Positions 1 to 8,546 of a DNA stretch of 55,089 nucleotides are shown here, piece by piece; within the stretch, counting starts at the first letter, position 1, and every line of letters starts with the position of its first letter. Below the pieces are notes generated by a model, which saw only the letters and a list, made by a program, of their open reading frames with translations, did not search any database and had not been told where the DNA came from. Source of the DNA: a bacterium (GTDB lineage: Bacteria > Armatimonadota > Chthonomonadetes > Chthonomonadales > JAMCWF01); the NCBI GenBank assembly GCA_021842405.1, contig JAKBZR010000009.1, positions 1-55,089 of the forward strand. The letters are read 5' to 3'. The position numbers and the translations under genes were made by a program.

Positions 1-792
1 AAAAAGCGGGTCGGCGAGGCTACTCCCAAGGCTGCTTTCTTATTCAGGAAAGAGCTGGCTAAACATCCGCAGGATCTGGCCGCTTATATCGGTCTTTTGC
101 AGGCGGATCCCTCCATTCTGGCGACCGAATCCAGGCGCCTGAAGATGGAAGTTGATCGGAACAAAGGTGGCTTGGCGGCCAAGTTTAAGTTATCAGTGGC
201 ACTTTTCTATTGTTACTCCGCCCTCCCTACCATGCTGCAACGGGAAGAAAAGTACCAAAAATTGATGGCACCGGCCTTTGCCTTTATGGAAAAGGTATGG
301 GAGGTGGAAAAGAAGCCGTTGGTCGGTTTTATGCTAACCGAAATGTATTTCGGCTCCCCAAAGTTAACCCCGAATGCGGCCCTTCTAAAGGATCGTGAGA
401 TTATGGACCGGTTGTTACTGGCCCTAGGTGGTCAGGCAATCTATTCTCGTTACCTGCAAGCCAAGGCGAACCTTTGGAATGCGACACCCCCTCCGGTTCA
501 ATGGGTGCCGATTGCAAATCGGGCCGATTTATGGCTGGTGATTCACTATCTCTGGGGGATTGCAAGTGTTCACGTGGGTCGTGGTACTCTTCTTGATGGA
601 ACATCCTTAATTGTAGTCGTTGAACTAGGTCAGGAAAAGCTGGAGGAAAAGAAATATGCGGACCAGACTGCCATCAAGTGGAATCCAATGCCACCTATTC
701 AACTGAGGCAGTCGCGTTATTTAGTAGACTGGGAAGAGGCGCTTAAGAAAGCGGGTGTCAAACCGCCATATATAATACATCCATTTGATTGA
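1..792 (+). CDS. Hypothetical protein, 5' end cut by window edge
   Basis: The frame is open from base 1 to the TGA at 790-792, so the true start lies outside the window; the TTG at 97 is only an internal codon. I do not recognise the family. The protein is clearly a paralogue of the next gene: both have a KHPxDLAAxIGxLQA block near the N-terminus, then an FKL..(A/L)xFY segment, then an EIM(D/H)RL...YxxYxxAK block and a proline-rich stretch. The first block resembles a TPR-like helical pair (residues about 10-36 of the visible part). The visible part has no obvious membrane segment. The next gene has a signal peptide, so this one may have had one too before the cut. Function unknown; confident that it is a real gene because of the shared blocks. 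Confidence 0.75.
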   Translation, partial: KKRVGEATPKAAFLFRKELAKHPQDLAAYIGLLQADPSILATESRRLKMEVDRNKGGLAAKFKLSVALFYCYSALPTMLQREEKYQKLMAPAFAFMEKVWEVEKKPLVGFMLTEMYFGSPKLTPNAALLKDREIMDRLLLALGGQAIYSRYLQAKANLWNATPPPVQWVPIANRADLWLVIHYLWGIASVHVGRGTLLDGTSLIVVVELGQEKLEEKKYADQTAIKWNPMPPIQLRQSRYLVDWEEALKKAGVKPPYIIHPFD

Positions 793-921
793 TATCGGGG
801 ATGGCACTGACGCGACCAATAACTATTACATGAGGTTTCATGCGCCGGTGCCGCAACTTACATCCGATGGTGCTCTTGTGATACTTTTTTCAAATATAAC
901 GGAAACAGGTAGATTGCGCCA

Positions 922-1794
922 ATGCGAACACTTCTAATGCTCATAACGCTTGTGCTTCTAACGGATATAACCACAGGAAAAAGCTTGGTTCCACCCAAGC
1001 TTACCGATGGGGTTTACTTCCCGGCATATGTTGAGTATCCAGATCCGCTTTCGGATTTCGTACCGCCTTATCTTCACCAAACATGTGATATGCTGAAGGC
1101 CGGTAATTTACCGGTAGCTGAAAAAGCATTCGCAGAAGAGATGCGAAAACATCCCGACGACCTAGCCGCGATCATCGGCTTTCTTCAAGCAGCACACGGC
1201 CATCGGGATGGACTGCTTCCTCAATATCGGAAGGAATTCGCAACCAATCCCACGCCGGCGAATCAGTTCAAACTGGGTTTGCTTGAGTTCTATATGTATG
1301 GGGAGTATGAGCTACACTCTCCCTTTAGTGCTTACACAATGAAATTGCGAAAGTTGGCCTGGGCTAACCTATATGCCGCTTATAAACATACTGGTGATCC
1401 AGCGGTCGGTTTGATCGTATCATGGGCCGGCATATATATAGGACAGGGTGGTGCTAATATAAACGAGGAGATCATGCACCGATTAGGCGGCGATACCGTT
1501 TATCAGGCATATATATGGGCAAAGGAGCACCATTGGATCGCCCCACAACCGCCGATACCTCACCTCCCATTGTTAAAGCTGAGGTTATTCGCTTTTGTGG
1601 TGAGTGAAATTCGAGCAGATGACGCTACACGCAGCAGTCCCACCGTGAGGAAAATGGTTAATGGGGTTGCACATTCCTATGCGGCGCCTTTACCCCCATT
1701 TACCCAGGAGCAGAAGCGGGCGATGGCTTTTCTTGGAGAGTGGCACCGGCGTATCTATAGTGTCGTTCAGAAAGAGATGAAAAAGCAACCATAG
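922..1794 (+). CDS. Exported hypothetical protein, paralogue of the upstream gene
   Basis: 290 residues. The N-terminus (MRTLLMLITLVLLTDITTGKS) is a short signal peptide with a positive charge and a hydrophobic core, so export is likely. Residues about 50-95 (AEKAFAEEMRKHPDDLAA) look like a TPR-type helical pair, and the rest is mostly helical with a PQPPIPHLP spacer. It shares its block order with the gene ending at 792, 129 bases upstream, so the two form a tandem duplication, probably co-transcribed. No catalytic motif is visible, and the family is not recognised. The ATG at 922 is preceded only by a weak purine stretch (acaggtag). A long inverted repeat follows the stop and separates it from the opposing iolB gene. 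Confidence 0.8.
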   Translation: MRTLLMLITLVLLTDITTGKSLVPPKLTDGVYFPAYVEYPDPLSDFVPPYLHQTCDMLKAGNLPVAEKAFAEEMRKHPDDLAAIIGFLQAAHGHRDGLLPQYRKEFATNPTPANQFKLGLLEFYMYGEYELHSPFSAYTMKLRKLAWANLYAAYKHTGDPAVGLIVSWAGIYIGQGGANINEEIMHRLGGDTVYQAYIWAKEHHWIAPQPPIPHLPLLKLRLFAFVVSEIRADDATRSSPTVRKMVNGVAHSYAAPLPPFTQEQKRAMAFLGEWHRRIYSVVQKEMKKQP

Positions 1795-1843
1795 ACGACG
1801 GCGCAAACATTTCCCGGAAACCTCTTTTAAAATGATCTCCGCA

Positions 1844-1877
1844 CTCCATCCCTTCCTGTAAACAGGAAGGGATGGAG
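1844..1877. terminator. Perfect inverted repeat between convergent genes, probable bidirectional terminator
   Basis: A 16-bp arm (CTCCATCCCTTCCTGT) is repeated as its exact reverse complement two bases later. It lies 50 bp after the stop at 1794 and 11 bp from the stop of the opposing gene at 1888, where a shared terminator would be expected. No clear T-run follows on either strand, so intrinsic termination is inferred from position and stem strength only. Confidence 0.6.
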
Positions 1878-1887
1878 CCGGCGGATT

Positions 1888-2748
1888 TTACACCTTTACC
1901 CAGCGATGCGCCGGATCCTGGGTCCAGGCGCCCAGCTTACGGTTATTAGCAGCCGATTCACCCTTCGGTACGAGCGCCCAAACGTAGAGCAACCGATATC
2001 CAGCCGCCGCCACCACCGGATGGTACCCTCGAGGAATGGCCACCGCATCACCCTCTTGAACCGGAAAGGCCACGTCAAAAGGCTCTTTCGCCCCCTTATC
2101 GGTGTAGACCCGCTGAATCCCGAACCCGCCCGGTGGGTCAAAGAAATAGACGTAAATCTCCTCCATCGGCACTTCAGGTTCCGATAACTGGTCGTGCTTG
2201 TGCGGCGGAAAGCTCGACCAGTTGCCGGCCAGATTGATCGTCTCGCCCAGCAGCAGACGCTCGGCCCCGTTCGTCGGACCCAGCGCGGTATAGACTTCGC
2301 GGGTCAGATTGCCCTCGCCCACCGTTCGCTCGGCAACCTCCTCCGGGTCTATGTAGCTCGGTGGAAACCCGTGGTCGCACGGCGCCTCAAACCAGAGCGC
2401 TTGAAAATTTGCGGTATCGGCGCTCATAGTGATATGCGACCTCGGTGGAATATAGACCACGGCCAGTCGGCCGGCAAAGATTTGAGCGCGTCGGCCCGCC
2501 TCCGGAAAGGTCGCATTCCCCAAAGGCGACGTGATGGTGAAGGTGGCCTGACCGGTTAAAATGTCGCAGGCCACCTCACAATCTCCGGTTTCGAGCTTCA
2601 GCTCACCGTCTTCTGATGGCAGTGAGATCCACTTCATGCCGATCGCTTCCAATGGTGAGCTTGCACCGCCGTGACTGATCACCTCGGTAATGTCGGTGGA
2701 GATATCCTTCCGCTTAATATGAACCGGATTTTTAGGTGAATCGCTCAT
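1888..2748 (-). CDS. iolB: 5-deoxy-glucuronate isomerase-like protein (IolB/KduI family)
   Basis: 286 residues, close to the usual IolB length of about 270. IolB converts 5-deoxy-D-glucuronate to 5-dehydro-2-deoxy-gluconate in cytosolic myo-inositol breakdown. Family marks seen here: GNWSSFPPHKHD at about residues 175-186 (metal-binding cupin His pair), then MEEIYVYFFDPPGGFGIQRV, and EGDAVAIPRGYHPV with a further His. These are the bicupin metal ligands. The ATG at 2748 has an AAGGAGG ribosome site that overlaps the end of the oxidoreductase gene ending at 2750, so the two are translated as a pair. No other iol genes are visible, so the pathway is not proven; a related uronate isomerase role is possible. 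Confidence 0.88.
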   Translation of the reverse strand: MSDSPKNPVHIKRKDISTDITEVISHGGASSPLEAIGMKWISLPSEDGELKLETGDCEVACDILTGQATFTITSPLGNATFPEAGRRAQIFAGRLAVVYIPPRSHITMSADTANFQALWFEAPCDHGFPPSYIDPEEVAERTVGEGNLTREVYTALGPTNGAERLLLGETINLAGNWSSFPPHKHDQLSEPEVPMEEIYVYFFDPPGGFGIQRVYTDKGAKEPFDVAFPVQEGDAVAIPRGYHPVVAAAGYRLLYVWALVPKGESAANNRKLGAWTQDPAHRWVKV

Positions 2749-2749
2749 C

Positions 2750-3853
2750 TTAAGCCTCCTTCACGTATTTGCTATCCGCCCGAAAAATGGCCTCAGCCAG
2801 TCTCATATCTTCCAGCGCGTCGGCGGCCGGTGATCGAACGGCGGTGGTAAAACTCCCAGGTTGGTAATCGGCGACCGCCGCCGCAAAATGCTCCGCTTGG
2901 CGCCGGAACGCCCAGGACCAGGGCGCTTTCGGCTCCAGAACCAGGGGTTGAGGCCCCATCTGGTGGATCACCACCCGAGCCGGCACATTGATCAGCAGCG
3001 GCGGCGGCGTAAAGAGATCGAGCCATCCCTTCTCGAAAACCACGCGCGTCTCCTCCTGCCAGCCGTGCGATGGAACGAAGGCCCCTTCCAAAACGGCGGC
3101 GGTATCCTCGCCGAAATGGAGCATCGCGGCCATAGTTTTGGCGCCGATGCGCGCGCTCACCGCCTCAAATCGCTTCGGCATCAGGTAACGGATTAGATTT
3201 AGGTTATGGATGAAGATATTGGTAAAGCGCTGAAACTCCTGCCGGCCGCTGGGAGAAAGAAAGGCGGGGCCGTCTTCATTCTGCCATGATTTAGGGTCAG
3301 GCGAAACCGGCGGGGGTGGAGGCGCTTCGCCGGTCGAGATAAGAGGCCGATCCACATTGCAGATCCAGTCACCGCCGTAGCAGAGCGCCTTCACAAAAAG
3401 GGGCTGCCCCATTTCACTGGTGCGAAGCCAATCAGCGATGCGCTGCTGAGCCAGCTCCACACCGGCGTCATACCGCTTCATAACACCGACCATCATAATA
3501 CGATCGTTTTCAGCCGCCAACCTTGCCAGTTCCTCCGCCTGGTGCGCCGAGCCAGCGATCGGCTTTTCAACCAGCACGTGCTTTTTTGCTTTCAGCAGGT
3601 CAGCGGCCACCGTTGCGTTGCTGAGATGGGGCAGAATGGCGGCCACCGCCTCCACCTCCCTATCCTCCGCTAATTCCTGGTGGCTGGCGTAGATGCGGGG
3701 AATGTGGTACTGCTCGGCAACCCGCTTGGCCAGCTCCTTCCGCGGCTCGGCCAGCGCCACCACTTCAACGTTGGGGAGGGCGGCGAAATTGGAAAGGTGC
3801 GCCCGCTGACCCATAAATCCAGCGCCCACCATCCCAAACTTGATTTTTCTCAT
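2750..3853 (-). CDS. Gfo/Idh/MocA family NAD(P)-dependent oxidoreductase, possibly inositol dehydrogenase-like
   Basis: 367 residues. The N-terminal Rossmann fold has GMVGAGFMGQ (residues about 7-16), the conserved EKP lysine motif is at about residue 97, and the C-terminal domain has a catalytic-type His in IFIHNLNLIRYL. The family oxidises or epimerises sugars, inositols and sugar derivatives with NAD(P). A proline-rich insert (APPPPPVSPDP) lies in the C-terminal half. The gene ends one base before the iolB start, with the iolB ribosome site inside its 3' end. This suggests a role next to inositol or uronate metabolism, but the substrate cannot be read from sequence. Confidence 0.85.
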   Translation of the reverse strand: MRKIKFGMVGAGFMGQRAHLSNFAALPNVEVVALAEPRKELAKRVAEQYHIPRIYASHQELAEDREVEAVAAILPHLSNATVAADLLKAKKHVLVEKPIAGSAHQAEELARLAAENDRIMMVGVMKRYDAGVELAQQRIADWLRTSEMGQPLFVKALCYGGDWICNVDRPLISTGEAPPPPPVSPDPKSWQNEDGPAFLSPSGRQEFQRFTNIFIHNLNLIRYLMPKRFEAVSARIGAKTMAAMLHFGEDTAAVLEGAFVPSHGWQEETRVVFEKGWLDLFTPPPLLINVPARVVIHQMGPQPLVLEPKAPWSWAFRRQAEHFAAAVADYQPGSFTTAVRSPAADALEDMRLAEAIFRADSKYVKEA

Positions 3854-4025
3854 ATCACATCTCCGTTCGTTGGAATATCTCTCGAATATGGGTCAGTCTA
3901 TTCGCTAATGGATCGGCGTCTTCCTGCTGAATGGTGCCGATAGAGCGTAAAAAGTCGTCACGATCGCGGGCAAAGCATCGTATATACATGTTGTTACCTT
4001 GTGGAAAATAGACCGGATGTATCGG

Positions 4026-4058
4026 CCATAAAGGTCTTGCACGAACAAGACCTTATGG
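4026..4058 (+). promoter_or_regulatory. Hairpin touching the ribosome site of the next gene
   Basis: CCATAAAGGTCTTG and CAAGACCTTATGG form a 13-bp stem with one bulged A and a six-base loop. The right arm runs into the GGAGG ribosome site (4057-4061) of the gene starting at 4068. Such a stem could occlude or present the ribosome site, or act as an attenuator. There is no following T-run, so a simple terminator is less likely. Confidence 0.5.
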
Positions 4059-4067
4059 AGGAAACCA

Positions 4068-5192
4068 ATGAATAACAGAGTTCGCCGGTTTCACCTTCCC
4101 GTTTTTCTCATGCTGACGCTGATGGGTGGATTGCTCATCGCTACAGACGGCCCCGCTCAAGCCGGCGGTGCGGGAGGTCTGTTTAACCGTTCCGCTGAAA
4201 GCCATCCAGCTCCGTTGCGACCAGCCGCCTCACCGTCGAGACCATCCTTCTCACCCTCCAGATCTTCACCGGCACTGCCATCGTCCACGCCCGATTTTCA
4301 CGGCCATCGAGGATCTGGAGGAGGTTTCGGTGGCGGGTTTTCGTTTCCGTCCGTGCGCCCAGCGACCTCAGGCGGCGCTTATAATCTCTTCAACCGCTCC
4401 CGAGAGGGGCAAATTTACAACCGCCAGGCCGGGCTAGCACCGACCAGTCCAAACTGGATTCCAGGCAGTTACCTATACTATTACACTCCATTGGGCTCTT
4501 ACTTTCCTAATATCGAAGTTCCAGCCACCTCTTGGCCTGAAACGGCGGCCACCGCGGCAATGTGGCAGTCTCCTTCTGTATACGTGAACGGTTATGGTCT
4601 TTTCAGGAGCGGATTCATGATTGGTGCAACGCTAAATTACTCGCTGAGCGCTCCATCGCTCGGCAATCCCCATTCCAGTTCGTATGAAAGCATCTCATCG
4701 GCAGCCAAAGGCCGGGCCGCTCGATCTGCCCAAAACGCGATCAATATTCCACAATTGATGCAAAGTGATGCCTGGCTTAAAGTGGCGGGCCATCCGCTGC
4801 TGGTTCAAGCCTTAAACGATATCAGCGATGGTTGGAAGAGCGGCTCCATTGCCACAATCAAAAAAAACGTTGATCCAGCGCTGAAAATTAACATCTTTGA
4901 CGGCGGCCGTTTCATCCAAGCAATGACGGCTCAGTCCTACTTGACGGCAACAAAAATGGCGATGGCCTCCGTCACAACGACCGCTTTTCGGTTCTTTTCC
5001 ATTCACGAGCAAAGCACCGGCTTGTACTGGGCGGACGCCGTTCACGTTTATCGCACCAAAAGAGGCCAAAACCAGTACCTCTTTTTCCGATTCTCATTGC
5101 GGCGCGTTGCGAATCGGTGGTTAATCACGGAAGTGAATATGACTTCCCAAGTGAGTGATCTTGGCTTCAACTCACTACCCGGCAGCGGTTAA
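4068..5192 (+). CDS. Secreted protein with Ser/Pro-rich region and NTF2/Tim44-like C-terminal domain
   Basis: 374 residues. Residues 1-32 form a signal peptide (arginines, then FLMLTLMGGLLIATDGPAQA). Residues about 35-75 are low-complexity Ser/Pro, and residues about 78-90 are Gly-rich (GGGFGGGFSF). This pattern matches proteins in which a disordered, export-side linker precedes a Tim44/NTF2-like domain. The C-terminal ~130 residues (from about LMQSDAWLKV) contain alternating helices and strands ending in YLFFRFSLRRVANRWLITEV, typical of an NTF2/SnoaL-like fold. No catalytic residues can be named. The ATG has a GGAGG site 6 bases upstream, next to a hairpin. Function unknown; the fold call is an inference. 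Confidence 0.65.
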   Translation: MNNRVRRFHLPVFLMLTLMGGLLIATDGPAQAGGAGGLFNRSAESHPAPLRPAASPSRPSFSPSRSSPALPSSTPDFHGHRGSGGGFGGGFSFPSVRPATSGGAYNLFNRSREGQIYNRQAGLAPTSPNWIPGSYLYYYTPLGSYFPNIEVPATSWPETAATAAMWQSPSVYVNGYGLFRSGFMIGATLNYSLSAPSLGNPHSSSYESISSAAKGRAARSAQNAINIPQLMQSDAWLKVAGHPLLVQALNDISDGWKSGSIATIKKNVDPALKINIFDGGRFIQAMTAQSYLTATKMAMASVTTTAFRFFSIHEQSTGLYWADAVHVYRTKRGQNQYLFFRFSLRRVANRWLITEVNMTSQVSDLGFNSLPGSG

Positions 5193-5214
5193 ACCGGGCA
5201 GGAATACGGTAGTG

Positions 5215-5258
5215 TGGCGCCGAATACAAAAGGTGGTCAGCGGTTGTATCCGGCGCCA
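5215..5258 (+). terminator. Inverted repeat after the secreted protein gene
   Basis: TGGCGCCGAATACA at 5215-5228 and TGTATCCGGCGCCA at 5245-5258 pair with one offset, forming a GC-rich stem 22 bases after the stop codon. AATTTTC follows. It probably ends the transcript of the 4068 gene, although it lies within 50 bp of the next start and may be only partly effective. Confidence 0.5.
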
Positions 5259-5305
5259 TCAATTTTCAACGCCCACCCTTTCCAATTCAGGAGGCATCGC
5301 CCGCT

Positions 5306-7276
5306 TTGTCGCGCCCGATCGTATTGAGTAACGGCAACCTTTTTATCGGTATTGCCCCTGATCTGGACATCAGAGACCTTACCTATCCGCGTGTCGGATT
5401 CTTAAATCATCTTAGCGGCGCTCGAATACGTCTTGGCATCTGGGTTAACGGCCATTTCAACTGGATGTCGGGTTCGGGATGGACGCGACGACTGGCTTAC
5501 CGACCCAATACGCTGGTGTCCGACACGACGATCACCCACAGCTCACTGGGCATTCAAATTCGAATTTCTGAGGCGGTCACTCATCACGAGAATATCTTTA
5601 TTCGGCGCCTCACCCTTCACAACCAAACCGATACCGAGCAAGAGGTTCGCCTTTTCCTGGCCAGCGATTTTCATATCGCCGAAACCGACATCGGGGATAC
5701 CGCGTTTTACAACCCCTTCCTGGATGCTGTCATCCACTACAAACGAGATGCCTACTTTCTGCTGACCGGCAATACCGAGAGCGATGGTATCTACCAGTAC
5801 GCCACCGGCATCAAAGGATTTCAAGGGGCGGAAGGGGTCTGGCGGGATGCGGAGAACGGCGTCCTCTCGATGAACCCGATTGCGCAGGGCTCGGTCGATT
5901 CGGTCTTCTCATTGCGGATGAAAATCGGCGCGCGCCGCTCATCCGTTGCCAACATCTGGCTCTGTGCCGGCCATAACTTAACCGAGGTATCCCGCCTGCA
6001 TGACCTGGTTGTGAAAACCGGTGTAGAGGAGCTGCTCCGCGATACCGAACGATATTGGGCGACCTGGTCCGCCGTTGAATCGGAGACAATTCAGCAGCTT
6101 CCAGAACCGATCCCCGAGCTTTTCCGCCGTAGTCTGCTGATTATTCGAGCGCTCATTGATAACCACGGCGCCGTCATCGCCGCCATCGATTCGGATATTA
6201 TGGAGACGGCGCGCGCCCACTACGCCTATATGTGGCCTCGTGACGGCGCGCTGGTAACCTCCGTTTTAGACCGACTGGGATATCAGGACATCACCCGGCG
6301 GTTTTTTCGATTTTGTCGAGACATATTGCCAACCGACCGCGCCGCCTTTTTCCACAAATATTCGGCCGATGGTTCCCTGGGAGCTAGCTGGCATCCCTGG
6401 ACGGTGGATGGATGGGCCGAGATCCCGTTCCAGCAAGACAGCACTGCGCTCGTCTTGTGGGCGCTCTGGAAACATTATAACCGCTATCGCGATCTGGAGT
6501 TCGTGGAGTCGTTGTACGATAGCTTCATCCGGCCCTGCGGCGAATTCATCCTGAGCTATCGCTATCCCGATACCGGCCTGCCGCAGCCCTCCTACGATGT
6601 CTGGGAGGAGCGCAGGGGCATCCTCGCCTTCACATGCGGCTCACTGTACGGCGCCTTGATCGCCTGCGCCCGCTTCGCCGACATATTCGGAGAAACGAGC
6701 GCAAGATCCTATCTTGAGGCCGCTGATCAGCTTCGAAACGGATGCGCCGCTCATTTATGGGATGAACCGAGCGCCCGGTTCGCCCGCCGAATCGAATGCA
6801 GGCCCGATAACACGATGATAAAAGACACCACGATTGATAGCAGCCTCTACGCTCTGTTCGCTTACGGCGCCTTTTCACCCGATGACCCGCGCATTGTGAG
6901 CACAATGCGGCAGGTTGTCAGCCGCTTATGGGTCCAAACCGAGGTCGGCGGGCTGGCCCGATACGAAAACGACTACTATTTCCGGCGCAGCGATGATATC
7001 GCCAAAATACCGGGAAACCCCTGGTTCATCTGTACTCTGTGGGCAGCGCAGTACCACTTGCGCAGAGCTTGCAACCGGAAAGACCTGCTCACCCCGATGG
7101 AGCTTATTTTATGGGCGGCGAAACATGCCACCGAGAGCGGTATATTTCCAGAGCAGCTCGACCCCTACACCGGTAACCCGCTCTCGGTTTCGCCACTGAC
7201 CTGGAGCCACGCCGAGTTTGTGAACGCAGTGCTGGATTACTTGGACTGCCTCACCCGTATCGAAGCGGTTGACTAA
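5306..7276 (+). CDS. Glycoside hydrolase family 15 (glucoamylase/trehalase-like)
   Basis: 656 residues, the usual length for prokaryotic GH15 enzymes. GH15 members are inverting hydrolases that release glucose from alpha-glucans or trehalose. The N-terminal ~250 residues form the beta-sandwich seen in the family. The catalytic (alpha/alpha)6 barrel carries HYAYMWPRDGALV (residues about 308-320) and YDVWEERRGILAF (about 430-442), where the first Glu of WEER is the probable general acid, plus NPWFICTLWAAQY near residue 580. The start is TTG at 5306, chosen because an AGGAGG site ends 11 bases upstream. There is no signal peptide, so the enzyme is probably cytosolic and acts on storage glucan or trehalose. 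Substrate preference is not resolved. Confidence 0.9.
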   Translation: MSRPIVLSNGNLFIGIAPDLDIRDLTYPRVGFLNHLSGARIRLGIWVNGHFNWMSGSGWTRRLAYRPNTLVSDTTITHSSLGIQIRISEAVTHHENIFIRRLTLHNQTDTEQEVRLFLASDFHIAETDIGDTAFYNPFLDAVIHYKRDAYFLLTGNTESDGIYQYATGIKGFQGAEGVWRDAENGVLSMNPIAQGSVDSVFSLRMKIGARRSSVANIWLCAGHNLTEVSRLHDLVVKTGVEELLRDTERYWATWSAVESETIQQLPEPIPELFRRSLLIIRALIDNHGAVIAAIDSDIMETARAHYAYMWPRDGALVTSVLDRLGYQDITRRFFRFCRDILPTDRAAFFHKYSADGSLGASWHPWTVDGWAEIPFQQDSTALVLWALWKHYNRYRDLEFVESLYDSFIRPCGEFILSYRYPDTGLPQPSYDVWEERRGILAFTCGSLYGALIACARFADIFGETSARSYLEAADQLRNGCAAHLWDEPSARFARRIECRPDNTMIKDTTIDSSLYALFAYGAFSPDDPRIVSTMRQVVSRLWVQTEVGGLARYENDYYFRRSDDIAKIPGNPWFICTLWAAQYHLRRACNRKDLLTPMELILWAAKHATESGIFPEQLDPYTGNPLSVSPLTWSHAEFVNAVLDYLDCLTRIEAVD

Positions 7277-7395
7277 AGCCCTATATACGCATCGGTCGCC
7301 CCAGTCCTATAGGTCTCTCCATCCTTGCCGCATCCGCTGGAATGACGCTTGGCATCCGGTCACACTACCTATCGGCTCCAGCCGACCGCCGACCG

Positions 7396-8406
7396 TTAGA
7401 AGCGATAAGTCTGGCCGCTGCGCGTCGCCTGATAGCAGCCGTCCAGCAGCTCGGTCAGGTTGCGGCCGTCTTCGATCGTGATGGTCATCGGGCTGCCGGT
7501 TCGAATTGCGCTGACCCACTGCGCCATCGGCATCGGCGGCGGCTTCGGGTAGCCGGAGTCGGTGGGGGTAATCCAGACCTTGCCGTCCTCCACCTTATTG
7601 CTGATGTAGGTGACCCGCTGCCCTGGCGCCATTCCAATCCCCAAAAAGCCCTCCGTGCCGTAAATCTCGAGTGGGTTGGGGCCAGTCCGATGCACCCATG
7701 AGACGTCCAGAATGCCGAGCGCCTTGTTCTTGAACTGCACCACCGCCGCCATATTGTCGTCAATCGGGTAAGCGTCCGAAAAGTTGTTCATCTGGGCGGC
7801 AACCGATTCCGGCTCGCCCAGGAACCAGCGCATTACATCCACCCGGTGGCATCCCAGATCGAAGAAAGCTCCGCCACCGGCCAGCTTTTCGTCGCCGAAC
7901 CAAAGGCTGCCGCCGCTGAACCACTTGTCCAGCGAGGCCGAATGGGCAATCCGCGCCCTCATCTCGGTCACCTGGCCCAACAAGCCGTCATCCAGCACCT
8001 TCTTGGCCAGCAAGATATCGGGGTTCACCCGCGACGGCAGCGAGATAATGAATTTGACGCCCGATTTCTTCACCTCGGCGACCACCTCATCCGCCTCTTT
8101 GGTGGTGACGGTCAGCGCCTTTTCGGTGAAGATGTGCTTGCCGGCGCGGGCGGAGGCAATGAGGACTTCCGGATGCATCGAAGTGGGCGCATCCACCACC
8201 ACTCCTTCCACCTCAGGCCGCTTCAGCAGCTCATCCAAGTTGCGGTAAAACGGCGCCCCTCGCTTCTCGGACTCCTCCTTACCGCGATTTTCATCCTCAT
8301 CCCAGATGGCAACCAGCTCCGCATCCGGATTGTCTTCCACCTGTTTCGCGTAGCCTCGCGCATGCACATGCGCAAACGACAGCATCGCAATACCTGTCTT
8401 GCTCAA
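7396..8406 (-). CDS. Gfo/Idh/MocA family oxidoreductase
   Basis: 336 residues. The Rossmann part is unusual: instead of GxGxxG it has IAMLSFAHVHARGY at the N-terminus, a variant seen in some subfamilies. The lysine motif is EKAL at about residue 95, and the C-terminal domain has FFDLGCHRVDVMRWFLG, which holds the D-x3-H catalytic pair. The protein should be a cytosolic NAD(P)-dependent sugar or sugar-acid dehydrogenase. The TTG start is supported by AAAGGGA nine bases upstream. It is transcribed toward the GH15 gene (convergent, 119 bp apart, no clear terminator). Substrate unknown. Confidence 0.82.
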   Translation of the reverse strand: MSKTGIAMLSFAHVHARGYAKQVEDNPDAELVAIWDEDENRGKEESEKRGAPFYRNLDELLKRPEVEGVVVDAPTSMHPEVLIASARAGKHIFTEKALTVTTKEADEVVAEVKKSGVKFIISLPSRVNPDILLAKKVLDDGLLGQVTEMRARIAHSASLDKWFSGGSLWFGDEKLAGGGAFFDLGCHRVDVMRWFLGEPESVAAQMNNFSDAYPIDDNMAAVVQFKNKALGILDVSWVHRTGPNPLEIYGTEGFLGIGMAPGQRVTYISNKVEDGKVWITPTDSGYPKPPPMPMAQWVSAIRTGSPMTITIEDGRNLTELLDGCYQATRSGQTYRF

Positions 8407-8546
8407 CGATTTAATCCCTTTCTTTGAAGTATATTTTGAATCCCTGATTCACGTCGTACTTTTCTGCCTCAGCCGCGACCATCATCGGGCAGGGACGGCG
8501 ACTTTTGAAAATCTCTCGGCTCGAGGGTTATTTTTATCGGCTGCTT

